Notes under the pieces: model-generated | The model's database searches: none | Seen by the model: only the letters and a program-made list of their open reading frames with translations | What the model was told of the DNA's origin: nothing | Shown here: one piece after another, positions 45,062 through 53,720 of the stretch | Numbering within the stretch: position 1 is the stretch's first letter | Layout of the letters: each line of letters begins with the position of its first letter | From: Planctomycetota bacterium | GTDB lineage: Bacteria > Planctomycetota > Planctomycetia > Pirellulales > Pirellulaceae | Direction: 5' to 3' | DNA length: 64,000 nt | NCBI GenBank assembly: GCA_963204965.1 | Contig: CAUJKA010000275.1 | Coordinates: forward strand, 1 to 64,000 | Translations under genes and position numbers: made by a program

Positions 45062-46435
45062 ATGCACGACGAGCCGCAGATTTATCGATTCCCCGCTTTT
45101 TCAATCGACTATGATCCGATTGTCATTAGCGGCATTGGCTTAGCAACGAGCGTTGGCAAAGACCGTGAATCGGTTTGGCAAGCTCTTCAAACGGGTCAGA
45201 GCGGAATTCGTCGCACCAATGAACAAGACGGTTTTAACGGTCTTGCCCTTCCCTGTGGAATGGTGGATTGGCTGGGGCCTCACGATCGTCGCTTGAAGTC
45301 CGTTAAACTCAGTGAAATCGCAGCCGAAGAAGCGCTGGGTGACGCGCAGATCGACTGGAGTCGAGTCGATCGACAAAGGTTTGCCAGCAGTGTTTCGACT
45401 CAGTTTGGCGATATCGGCTACCTTTATCTCGATCCACAAGTACGCGATCAATACCCGCTTCCCGAAGATCAACCGCATTGGTGGAATGAGTTCTTGCCAA
45501 GTTCAGCTTCGGGCATTATCGCCGAGCGATTTGGCCTCCAAGGTCCACGATTGTGTCACGCCACAGCATGCGCCAGCGGGCTTATCAGCACGATGGCCGC
45601 AGCGCGAATGATCGAAGATGATCAAGCAGATTTCGCGCTGTGTGGTGCCGCTGACATGGTTCATCCGCTCACGTTAGCTTCGTTTCATCGCATGGGTGTT
45701 CTGGCTGATCACGAAGATGCCACGCGAGCCTGTCGACCGTTCGACGTGAATCGCAACGGCTTTGTGATGGGCGAAGGCGCAGCGATGTTGGTTTTGGAAA
45801 AACGCAGTCATTGTTTGCAGCGTGGTGGCAGAATCTACGCCGAGCTCGCTGGTTCGGCTGTCTTTGGACTCGCTCAGCACGTCACTGGCTTGGATGGCGC
45901 GGCTGAATCGCTCAGCCACCTGATTAAGACACTTTGTTACCGCGCGCGATGGGATTATCTAGGACCGGACTACATCAACGCGCACGGAACAGGAACGGCT
46001 CAGAACGACCTTAGCGAGCTGAGCGCAATTCGCCTTGGACTCGAAGATCTTTCGGATCGCGTCGTGGTGAGCAGTAACAAAGCGGTTCTCGGGCACTTGA
46101 TCAACGCGGCTGGAAGTGTTGAACTAGCAATTACTGCTTTGGCTCTGCGAGACGGGTACGCTCCACCAACTATGAATCTGACTAGCCCTGAACTTCAGGG
46201 AAAAATCGATTGCTTAGCCGACTGCGGAGTTCAACGGGAGTTGAATCGAGCCCTCAAGCTTTCTCTGGCTTTTGGCGGTCACGTCGTCGGTATGGCTCTT
46301 TGTAAGTCCACCGACGAGAATCTTCAACGCAATTCTCTGCCGTTGAACTGTGGTGCTCTTGTACGTGGTGCTCTTGCACGACAATCGCCTTCGACGGCAG
46401 TTGCTAGTAGACGGGCTGCGATGAGCGGATCATGA
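45062..46435 (+). CDS. Beta-ketoacyl synthase (FabF-like)
   Basis: 457 residues. Condensing enzyme adding malonyl-ACP to an acyl chain. Catalytic triad is complete: C170 in CHATACASG, H308 in NAHGTGTAQND and H345 in VLGHLINAAGS. A ~40-residue Ser/Ala/Arg-rich tail is unusual for FabF. It is not beside the standard fab genes; with a glycosyltransferase and an AsmA-like protein downstream it may serve a special lipid or polyketide-like product. The acyl carrier gene at 23992 is 21 kb away, and partnership is only a guess. Confidence 0.88.
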   Translation: MHDEPQIYRFPAFSIDYDPIVISGIGLATSVGKDRESVWQALQTGQSGIRRTNEQDGFNGLALPCGMVDWLGPHDRRLKSVKLSEIAAEEALGDAQIDWSRVDRQRFASSVSTQFGDIGYLYLDPQVRDQYPLPEDQPHWWNEFLPSSASGIIAERFGLQGPRLCHATACASGLISTMAAARMIEDDQADFALCGAADMVHPLTLASFHRMGVLADHEDATRACRPFDVNRNGFVMGEGAAMLVLEKRSHCLQRGGRIYAELAGSAVFGLAQHVTGLDGAAESLSHLIKTLCYRARWDYLGPDYINAHGTGTAQNDLSELSAIRLGLEDLSDRVVVSSNKAVLGHLINAAGSVELAITALALRDGYAPPTMNLTSPELQGKIDCLADCGVQRELNRALKLSLAFGGHVVGMALCKSTDENLQRNSLPLNCGALVRGALARQSPSTAVASRRAAMSGS

Positions 46436-46466
46436 TGGTGCTGTTCCCCATCTTGAGCCACAGCAC

Positions 46467-47834
46467 ATGACATCCGCCGCAAACACACTGAACAAGAATC
46501 GCTGGATGCTGTTGCTGCTCTTGTTGGCATTTGTGCTGCGAGTCGGCGCGGCGGTCTATTGGCATCGATCAGCATTGCCAGAAAACGGCTTTCTCAGGCT
46601 GGGCGACAGCGATGGTTATTGGGTGCTCGCCTCGCACATTGCCCAGGGTGAGCCCTACCAATACGGAAGCGAAAACGCGAGCGTCTTTCGCGCGCCGATG
46701 ATGCCGCTATTGTTGTCGCCAATGACGTTGATCGAAGATCGCTCCACGGCCATTTTCTGCGCGAGAATCGTCGGCGCTCTCTTGGGGACGCTTTCGGTCT
46801 ATCTAGTTTCGCTGTTGGCATTTCGATTAGCAGGAAGACAGGCCGCTCTGGCCGCCGCACTTTTAGCCAGCCTCTATCCATCGGCGATCGGCGTGAGCAT
46901 CATCATTCTCAGCGAGATGTTGTTCGTGCCTCTGATGCTTACCTTCCTGCTGCTGTGGAGCGACACGCTTCAAGCAATCCCACTAAAGCAGCGAGTTCGA
47001 CTAGCGCTCTTAACAGGCATCGTCGGAGGTCTGGCAATTCTGACTCGTCCTAGTTGGTTGTTGTTCACTCCGATGGTGGCCGTCCTGGGCCTAGGTTTGA
47101 CACGACGTAGGTTAATCTATGTTCAGACGATCCTTTGGATGGGTTTGGGAATCAGCATCGCCATGATGCCTTGGTGGGTGCGTAATTACAACGTGACAGG
47201 AAAGTTTGTACTAACAACTTTGCAAGTCGGTCCCAGTTTGTACGATTCGTTCCACCCGGGAGCGAGTGGCAGAAGCGACGAAGGCATGAACTTCATGCGA
47301 CGGATCGAAGCTGAGCAGACCGAAGCCGATCAAGCCTCGGCGCAGGTTGGGGAAGGCAAGTCACAAGCCTTAGAAGGCACTTTGGACGGCACTTTCGAAT
47401 GGCGTATCAATCGACGTGCTCAGCAGCAAGCCATCGATTGGTGCTTAGAAAACCCACTCGAGATTCCACGCTTAGCTTTCGCAAAGCTCAAGAAGACCTG
47501 GAGTGTTTGGCCAGATGGTGGTGATGTGGGATCGCCGCTGATTCGAGCGGCTGTTTCGCTGAGCATGCTGGCGGTAATGTTGCTAGCATTCTTCGGTAGT
47601 TGGAAGCTCTTTCGCACGCAAACTTTGATGCTAGCAATCTGCTGGAGTCCATGTCTTTACTTCACCCTCCTACATATGGTATTCGTTGGCTCGGTGCGCT
47701 ACCGCGAGCCTGCCGTGATCGTATTGTTGGCAGTCGCTGGATGTTCACTTGCTCGATGGTTCTTTCCCCAAGACTCTTCCGTTCAAGACTCTTCGCGTGT
47801 CGAATTTGCAAAGCCAGATCGCTCAACTGGCTGA
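46467..47834 (+). CDS. GT39/ArnT-like membrane glycosyltransferase
   Basis: 455 residues with about nine membrane segments. LRLGDSDGYWVLASHIAQGE in the first outer loop carries the acidic residue typical of GT-C enzymes (PMT/ArnT families), and VFRAPMMPLLLSP and LYPSAIGVSIIILSEMLFVP follow the usual order. Such enzymes move a sugar from a polyprenyl phosphate to a protein or lipid outside the membrane. No specific donor can be read off. ATG 46467 lies 32 bases after the synthase stop, and its end overlaps the next gene, so an operon is likely. Confidence 0.85.
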   Translation: MTSAANTLNKNRWMLLLLLLAFVLRVGAAVYWHRSALPENGFLRLGDSDGYWVLASHIAQGEPYQYGSENASVFRAPMMPLLLSPMTLIEDRSTAIFCARIVGALLGTLSVYLVSLLAFRLAGRQAALAAALLASLYPSAIGVSIIILSEMLFVPLMLTFLLLWSDTLQAIPLKQRVRLALLTGIVGGLAILTRPSWLLFTPMVAVLGLGLTRRRLIYVQTILWMGLGISIAMMPWWVRNYNVTGKFVLTTLQVGPSLYDSFHPGASGRSDEGMNFMRRIEAEQTEADQASAQVGEGKSQALEGTLDGTFEWRINRRAQQQAIDWCLENPLEIPRLAFAKLKKTWSVWPDGGDVGSPLIRAAVSLSMLAVMLLAFFGSWKLFRTQTLMLAICWSPCLYFTLLHMVFVGSVRYREPAVIVLLAVAGCSLARWFFPQDSSVQDSSRVEFAKPDRSTG

Positions 47835-50800
47835 TGGCAGGCATAAGCCTTCGATCAGGCGCTCGCAGCCCGCGCGGAAACAAGGTTCGACAAGTACTCC
47901 CGTACTCCTTCTGATTATCATCTTGGCCGCGATTGCTTCGGTGATGAGTTACCGAGCGTTCTTGAAGCGATTCGACAGTGAGCTTCGCACGGCGGTGCAG
48001 AAACAACTTGCAGATCTTTTTCCGCACGCGAAAGTTCATGTCCAACGAGTCAGCAAAGATCGAAGCGGCCGAGTCATTGCTGAGGTCGTACGGATGGCGA
48101 CCGTCGTTGACAACAAGCCCTTTCAAGTCTTCGGTGCCGAAAAGGTTGTCATCGAAGGACAACTCGATATCGCCGACTTTCTTAAGCAGACGATCAAGGT
48201 CGAACAGATCTCGTTGTTTGGAGTGCAGATCGATGCTTGGCCACTTGCGGATGGGACATGGTCGATCGATTGCCTCAAGCCCAAAGAAACTAACGCGAAA
48301 AGCACGCCGAAAGTCATTCTTAATGACTCATTGATTCGAGTCCGACAGTCCGCCGCTCGTCAGTCACGCGAGATTGTTGTTCACGGAGTTCAAGCAACCG
48401 TCGAAACTGTTTACGCGCCAGCCGACTTCGGACAGGCGAGTTCGTCTGCGACCAAACTGGTTCGAATTCAAGGTGCCGCACAAAGTAGCGGATTGTTAGA
48501 GAAGGTGAATGTCGAGTGCGAGATCGACTTAGCCACCAAGAGTTTTCAGGCTGTTGGGAATTTCTCGGGTCTACAATTCAGTCCTAAACTGTTGGAGCGA
48601 TTGCCACCCGAACTAGCTCAGAAGCTGATGCAGTTTCGCGGATTGGAATGCGAGGCATCGAGTCAGTACTTCAAAGTGAATCTTGCCCCCAATCAGCCAC
48701 CGCAGTTCGTTTGCCAAGGGAAACTCAAATCGGGCCGATTGCAAGACTCGCGGTTACCCTATCCGATCGAAGAGATCTGTAGTGACTTCTACTGTCGCAA
48801 TACTCTGTTGCAGCTTCGAAACATGCATGCGCAAAGTGGAAGTGCGACATTGTCTTTCCAAGCAGACATCCAAGGGTTAGGTCTAGACAGTCCGATGCAG
48901 ATCGAGGCTGAGGTAGAGAATCTAGAGCTTGACAAGCGGCTCTATCAATCTCTGCCGCCCACCGTCCAACAACAGTGGGATAAGTTCCAATTGAGCGGTC
49001 GAGTCAGTGGTAGCTTGAAGCTGCATTTCGATGGTCAGAAATGGCAGCCCTCTGCCTCCATTCGTTGCCAGCAAGTTAGCCTCAAGCCTTGGTTGTTCCC
49101 TTATGAGTTCTCGCAAGTTGAGGGCGAGATCACCTATGCGTCTGGCTTGCTAAAAAGCTCACGACTGCTCGGTCGAGCTAGCGGCCAGATTGTCGAAGCC
49201 TCGTTGAGTTTAACTCATGTAACGCTACCGCAGGCTCCTGTCATGCAACCTGACGGTGCTGCATTGCAAGGAATGCAGTGGATCGGTTCGCTGCAAGCCC
49301 GAAGCCTTGGTCCTGTCGCCATTGATGAAGATCTCGTGGCAGCACTTACACCGACCGGTAAGCCGCAGAGTGGAGCTGAGAAGTTCGTTCGATCGTTGCA
49401 GTTGATTGGAAGTGTTGAACTCGTGAACGCAACTTTTGAGCGTACTGATCCCAGCTTGCCGCGTTGGAATCGAACACTTGAAGCCAGAATTTACGACGGT
49501 CGATTGAAGTACGAAAAGTTCCCGTTCCCCATCTACAACATTCGCGGCACCATTATTAACCAAGGCGACGCATGGCTGCTCGACAGCTTCGAAGGTCGCA
49601 ACGATTCCGCTCGCATCCTTTGCAACGGAGCCTGGCAACAAGTGGCTCAGGGATTATTGCCGTTCAATCTTCAATTTGTCGCTCATACTGTTCCGATGGT
49701 GGACGATCTATTCAGGGCCTTGCCGACTGGAGCCAAGAAGGTCTATGAAGAGCTTCAGCCTTCGGGATCGATCGACCGCGTGAATGCTACAATTCAACGC
49801 GCTGTCGTGGACGCGGAGATCGACACTAAGGTTGTCTTGTTCGAAGATCGCGATTCGGTCACAGCTAACGGAAAGTCGTTGCGGCTTCGTCCGCGGAAGC
49901 TGCCTTTCTTGTTGGACGATGTTACCGGAAAAGTCGTCTATGACAACGGCTTTGTAACGATTGAACATGCCACCGCACAGAACGGTGCCACGCGACTTGC
50001 TGTGACAGGAAATTGTAGTGCTGTTGCCAACGATAAATGGCAGACTGACATCAAATGGCTTCCGAGCACTCGGTTGATGGTTGATGGTCAATTCGTAAAG
50101 TCACTTCCACAGTCGATCCAAGAGTCGATGAACAAGTTAGCCTTTTACGGCCCAGTCAATGTCCTGGGAACCAGCCAAGTGGTCTTTGGGCAGGACCCTG
50201 AAGACATCACTTCGACGTGGGATGTACAGTTGGCCATTGAAGATGGCAGGTTGGGTGGTGGTTCGAATATCTCAGCAATGTGCGGAACTGTTTGGATTCG
50301 CGGGAGCAGCGATCGGCAAAACCTGAACGCAACAGGAAGCGTCGCTATGGATGCGATGCGAGTGATGAAGACTCCGGTAACCAAACTTCGCGGTCCGTTT
50401 GTGATTCTGGAAAACAAACTGTATTTTGGATCTGCTGTACAAGATGCAATTCCCAATCCCAATTCAGGCGATCGCCCAAGTGAACTGACCGCATCAGCGC
50501 TGGCAGGTACACTCAAACTGAGCGGCTATGGACGATTGGATACTGGCAAGTTTGATGTGGATGCCAAACTTGAAGAGGCTCAGTTGAGTGCGTTGCTGAA
50601 AGACATTGGTATCCAGAGTCAAACTCCAGAGGCTACCTGCAACGCCAATCTAAAGTTTCGCGGAGTGCCCTGGAACCCTCAGACTTACGAAGGTGACGGC
50701 GAGATACGCTTGACGGATGCAAAGCTGTATGAGCTACCGTTCATGATGCGATTCTTTAGCGTCGCCTCGGTCAATGCCAACGATGCCTCGGCATTTCAGC

Positions 50801-51150
50801 GCGCGACGATCGGCTTTCGACTTGATGGCGACCGAATACCGTTACAAGTCTCGGCTGACGGTGAAGTCCTCCGACTTCGAGGCGAGGGATGGACCAATTT
50901 GCGACGCGAAATCGACTTGCAACTTTATACGTACGTTGGACGGCGAGTCCCGATCGGCAATATCATCTCTCCACTGCTGCCCGAGTCGCGATTCTCGACC
51001 TTCATGATGGTCGAAGTGACTGGGACGATGGACAGTCCCGATATGCAACGACGTCCGTTTCCACAACTTGAAGCCACATTTCAACAGATGTTTCCGGAGG
51101 TCGCCGAGCGACAGCCGCTACGTGACACGATCCAGCGTTGGAGAAACTAG
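47797..51150 (+). CDS. AsmA-like large envelope protein
   Basis: About 1,117 residues. One N-terminal membrane helix (VLLLIIILAAIASVMSYRAF) is followed by a long beta-rich region with repeated AsmA/DUF3971-like signatures: VVIEGQLDIADFLKQTIKVE, SGSLKLHFDG, and the end LRGEGWTNLRREIDLQLYTY with VGRRVPIGNIISPLL, which matches the AsmA C-terminal domain. AsmA/TamB proteins form bridges that carry phospholipids between membranes in diderm bacteria. GTG 47797 is chosen; the frame is open to a TTG at 47749, both overlapping the preceding gene. There is no ATG before the membrane helix. Confidence 0.8.
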   Translation: MSNLQSQIAQLADGRHKPSIRRSQPARKQGSTSTPVLLLIIILAAIASVMSYRAFLKRFDSELRTAVQKQLADLFPHAKVHVQRVSKDRSGRVIAEVVRMATVVDNKPFQVFGAEKVVIEGQLDIADFLKQTIKVEQISLFGVQIDAWPLADGTWSIDCLKPKETNAKSTPKVILNDSLIRVRQSAARQSREIVVHGVQATVETVYAPADFGQASSSATKLVRIQGAAQSSGLLEKVNVECEIDLATKSFQAVGNFSGLQFSPKLLERLPPELAQKLMQFRGLECEASSQYFKVNLAPNQPPQFVCQGKLKSGRLQDSRLPYPIEEICSDFYCRNTLLQLRNMHAQSGSATLSFQADIQGLGLDSPMQIEAEVENLELDKRLYQSLPPTVQQQWDKFQLSGRVSGSLKLHFDGQKWQPSASIRCQQVSLKPWLFPYEFSQVEGEITYASGLLKSSRLLGRASGQIVEASLSLTHVTLPQAPVMQPDGAALQGMQWIGSLQARSLGPVAIDEDLVAALTPTGKPQSGAEKFVRSLQLIGSVELVNATFERTDPSLPRWNRTLEARIYDGRLKYEKFPFPIYNIRGTIINQGDAWLLDSFEGRNDSARILCNGAWQQVAQGLLPFNLQFVAHTVPMVDDLFRALPTGAKKVYEELQPSGSIDRVNATIQRAVVDAEIDTKVVLFEDRDSVTANGKSLRLRPRKLPFLLDDVTGKVVYDNGFVTIEHATAQNGATRLAVTGNCSAVANDKWQTDIKWLPSTRLMVDGQFVKSLPQSIQESMNKLAFYGPVNVLGTSQVVFGQDPEDITSTWDVQLAIEDGRLGGGSNISAMCGTVWIRGSSDRQNLNATGSVAMDAMRVMKTPVTKLRGPFVILENKLYFGSAVQDAIPNPNSGDRPSELTASALAGTLKLSGYGRLDTGKFDVDAKLEEAQLSALLKDIGIQSQTPEATCNANLKFRGVPWNPQTYEGDGEIRLTDAKLYELPFMMRFFSVASVNANDASAFQRATIGFRLDGDRIPLQVSADGEVLRLRGEGWTNLRREIDLQLYTYVGRRVPIGNIISPLLPESRFSTFMMVEVTGTMDSPDMQRRPFPQLEATFQQMFPEVAERQPLRDTIQRWRN

Positions 51151-51176
51151 TGTTTTAGTTTGAAGGGATTCACTCA

Positions 51177-51470
51177 ATGCAAATTCCAGCATCTGCCATT
51201 ACCGCCAGCATCTCTGCAATTACAACAGGAAAGGCCGAGCGAACTGCGGCCACTGAAGCTCCCACGATACAAGCACCGCATGTCGAAGGCTCCGAACAAA
51301 GCAACCCGGACCGCGACGCGCAGGGACAAGGCGATGGGATGGGGCCGCGAAGCCATGCCAAGTATCGCAAAGAGGACTCGCCTATTGCTGACGCCGCCCC
51401 GCAGGACGCGATGCTTCCCGCGCCTACCCTTCCAGATGAACCGCCAAGCCAGCTCGACATGCTCGGATAA
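51177..51470 (+). CDS. Small hydrophilic protein of unknown function
   Basis: 97 residues, disordered and charged, with the block DRDAQGQGDGMGPRS and the tail LPAPTLPDEPPSQLDMLG. I have the impression of similar short planctomycete proteins with this DRDAQGQGDG / LDL(I)G ending, but cannot name a family. GAAGGGA lies 8 bases before ATG 51177. It starts 26 bases after the AsmA-like gene. Other frames here are less likely. Confidence 0.55.
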   Translation: MQIPASAITASISAITTGKAERTAATEAPTIQAPHVEGSEQSNPDRDAQGQGDGMGPRSHAKYRKEDSPIADAAPQDAMLPAPTLPDEPPSQLDMLG

Positions 51471-51684
51471 GTAGCCACTGTCGCCAGACGGTGGATTGCC
51501 CAACCAGACGACTGAACGGGGCCGACCGGATTCGAGCATGAGTAGGAGCAGGACAACTCAGATTCGTTCGTACCGGTCGTATCGAATGTGACGCACGCAC
51601 GCTTCGCTGGTAGTGGCAGATCTTGGGCTGTTAAGTCCAGCAGTTCGATACTGTGAAGTAGGTTTCACTGTTCAAACTTCTAGT

Positions 51685-52731
51685 ATGGAACCTCAGAATA
51701 TGATTCGCCTATCCTTCACAGTTTCGTTTCTTTGCTGTTTGCTGCCTCAGATGGTCGCTGCGCAAGATGCTGCACAGAATGCAGATCCGCGCGACGTAAA
51801 TTTGGATGTGCACCTGAATCCACACCAAGTGTTGGGCTACGAGAGCTGCCAAAAGTGTCATGCTTCGGAAATCGGCGTTTGGAAGCAGACGCCACACCAT
51901 ACAACTTTCATGACGCTCCATCGCAACCCAGCGGCAAAAGAGATTGCCGGACGGTTGGGGATCGAATCGTTCAAGACCGATTCCAACTGCGTCAAATGCC
52001 ATTACACGATGCAAGCCGATAACTCGGGGGATTTGCAAGCGGTTTCAGGTATTTCGTGTGAGTCTTGTCATGGCGCGGCCGAGAACTGGATTGAACACCA
52101 CTCCGATTTTGGTGGTCCAAGAGCGACGCGGCAAACAGAAACACCACAGCACCGCATCGAACGCTTGCGGGCTGCTATCGGCGGCGGCATGCGCAATCCT
52201 GTGAACGTCTACTTGATTGCACAAAGCTGCTATCGCTGCCACACAGTTCCCGACGAACGTCTTGTAAATGTTGGCGGTCACAAGGCGGGAAGTCTAGATT
52301 TTGAATTTGTCGCTTGGTCCCAGGGCACCTTGCGTCATAACTTTGTTCGTACCAACGGGCAGGTTAATGATCCTTCCAGTAAAGAACGACAACGTGAAAT
52401 GTTCATGGCCGGGATGATCGCCGATTTGGAATTCAGTATGCGAGCTACCGCAGCTGCAACGGAGAAATATGACTTCGGCATTAACTCGGCCAAACGTACC
52501 GCTCGGGCCGCCAAACGACTTGCGGCTGCACAATCAAAACTCAATCAACCGCTGCTCGAAGATATCTTAGCCGTGTTCCAAAGCGTTGAGCTGAAATTGA
52601 ACAATCGTCAGCAGTTGACCGAAGCGGCTGACAAGATCAACTTGCTGGGAATTCGCTTCGCCGCGACGGTTCAAGGTAGTGACTTAGCGGCGATTGAGAG
52701 CTTCATTCCACCGCAAGAAAACTGGAAATAA
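51685..52731 (+). CDS. Secreted four-heme cytochrome c554-like protein
   Basis: About 348 residues. A signal peptide (LSFTVSFLCCLLPQMVAAQ) precedes four CxxCH heme sites at C55, C102, C125 and C182 (CQKCH, CVKCH, CESCH, CYRCH), arranged as in the cytochrome c554 domain (GISCESCHGAAENWIEHH). The C-terminal ~130 residues are helical and heme-free. Periplasmic electron carrier or nitrogen/sulfur-compound oxidoreductase; partner unknown. ATG 51685 or 51700 both give a good signal peptide; the frame is open to a GTG at 51613. Confidence 0.87.
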   Translation: MEPQNMIRLSFTVSFLCCLLPQMVAAQDAAQNADPRDVNLDVHLNPHQVLGYESCQKCHASEIGVWKQTPHHTTFMTLHRNPAAKEIAGRLGIESFKTDSNCVKCHYTMQADNSGDLQAVSGISCESCHGAAENWIEHHSDFGGPRATRQTETPQHRIERLRAAIGGGMRNPVNVYLIAQSCYRCHTVPDERLVNVGGHKAGSLDFEFVAWSQGTLRHNFVRTNGQVNDPSSKERQREMFMAGMIADLEFSMRATAAATEKYDFGINSAKRTARAAKRLAAAQSKLNQPLLEDILAVFQSVELKLNNRQQLTEAADKINLLGIRFAATVQGSDLAAIESFIPPQENWK

Positions 52732-52735
52732 CAAG

Positions 52736-53680
52736 CTACATCTTGTCGCCGGTGGCTTTGGTGAGTGCCATGAAGGCAGATTCGAGGTTGGTCTCTTTCT
52801 CACAAAAGCGTTTGAACAAGAGACCGGCTTGAGCTAGTTGTTGAGCCAGTGGGCTGTAATCCTCGATGCCTTCTTTCAGTGTGACTTCGACCGTGCCATG
52901 TAGCGTCTCGGCGCGGTCGACCAGTTCCGACTTAGCGACGAAGGACTCGATGGCGCTCAGGCCCGAGGCTTGGCTAGGTTGAATCTCTAGGATAGTCTGT
53001 GGTCTAACTTTCTTGATCAGCTCGGTGATCGGACCATTGAATCCCATTTCGCCGCGGTTGATGATGCCTACTTTGTTACAAATGTCGGCAAGCTCGGGAA
53101 GAATGTGACTGCTAACGACAATCGTCTTTCCCATCTGACCCAAGCGGCGAAGCAGATTACGCATCTCGATTCTAGCTCGGGGGTCCAAGCCGCTGAGCGG
53201 TTCGTCGAGCAGCAGGACTTGCGGGTCATGAATAAGCACACGAGCTAAGCCCAATCGCTGAGTCTGTCCGCGCGAGAGAGTGTTGGCAAAAGCGTCTCGC
53301 TTGAAGTTTAAGTCAACGATCTCGAGCATTTCGTCACAACGCTTGCGACGTTCCGGTCCGTTGATGCGATAGGCAGCCGCGAAAAACTCAAGATACTCAA
53401 TCACCGTCATATCATCGTAGACGCCAAAGAAGTCGGGCATGAAACCCACGCAGCTTCGGATCTCTTTAGGATTGGTATAGATCGAATGATCGCATACGTG
53501 CGCCTCGCCGTAAGTCGGTGTTAGCAGAGTTGCGATAATCCGCATCGTAGTCGTCTTGCCCGCGCCGTTGGGGCCGATGAAGCCGAATAGATCACCTTGT
53601 TCGAGGTCAAGATTGATGCCTCGAATAGCGTACATGTCGCCGTATTTCTTCGTCAGATTGACAGTTTTGATCACGCTCAA
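52736..53680 (-). CDS. ABC transporter ATP-binding protein
   Basis: 314 residues. Walker A GPNGAGKTT, signature LSRGQTQRLGLARVLIHD (variant of LSGGQ), Walker B VLLLDEPLSGLDPRAR, and H-loop SSHILPEL. A ~90-residue C-terminal extension follows the ATPase, as in export-type Gld/CcmA-like subunits. It starts at TTG 53680 with AAGGG 5 bases upstream; GTG 53674 is possible. The next gene upstream (minus strand) is a large membrane protein 40 bases away. An integral permease with six helices is not seen in the window. Confidence 0.93.
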   Translation of the reverse strand: MSVIKTVNLTKKYGDMYAIRGINLDLEQGDLFGFIGPNGAGKTTTMRIIATLLTPTYGEAHVCDHSIYTNPKEIRSCVGFMPDFFGVYDDMTVIEYLEFFAAAYRINGPERRKRCDEMLEIVDLNFKRDAFANTLSRGQTQRLGLARVLIHDPQVLLLDEPLSGLDPRARIEMRNLLRRLGQMGKTIVVSSHILPELADICNKVGIINRGEMGFNGPITELIKKVRPQTILEIQPSQASGLSAIESFVAKSELVDRAETLHGTVEVTLKEGIEDYSPLAQQLAQAGLLFKRFCEKETNLESAFMALTKATGDKM

Positions 53681-53720
53681 AAGCCCTTATCGATGCATTC
53701 GGTGATTGAGTTAGACGGTC

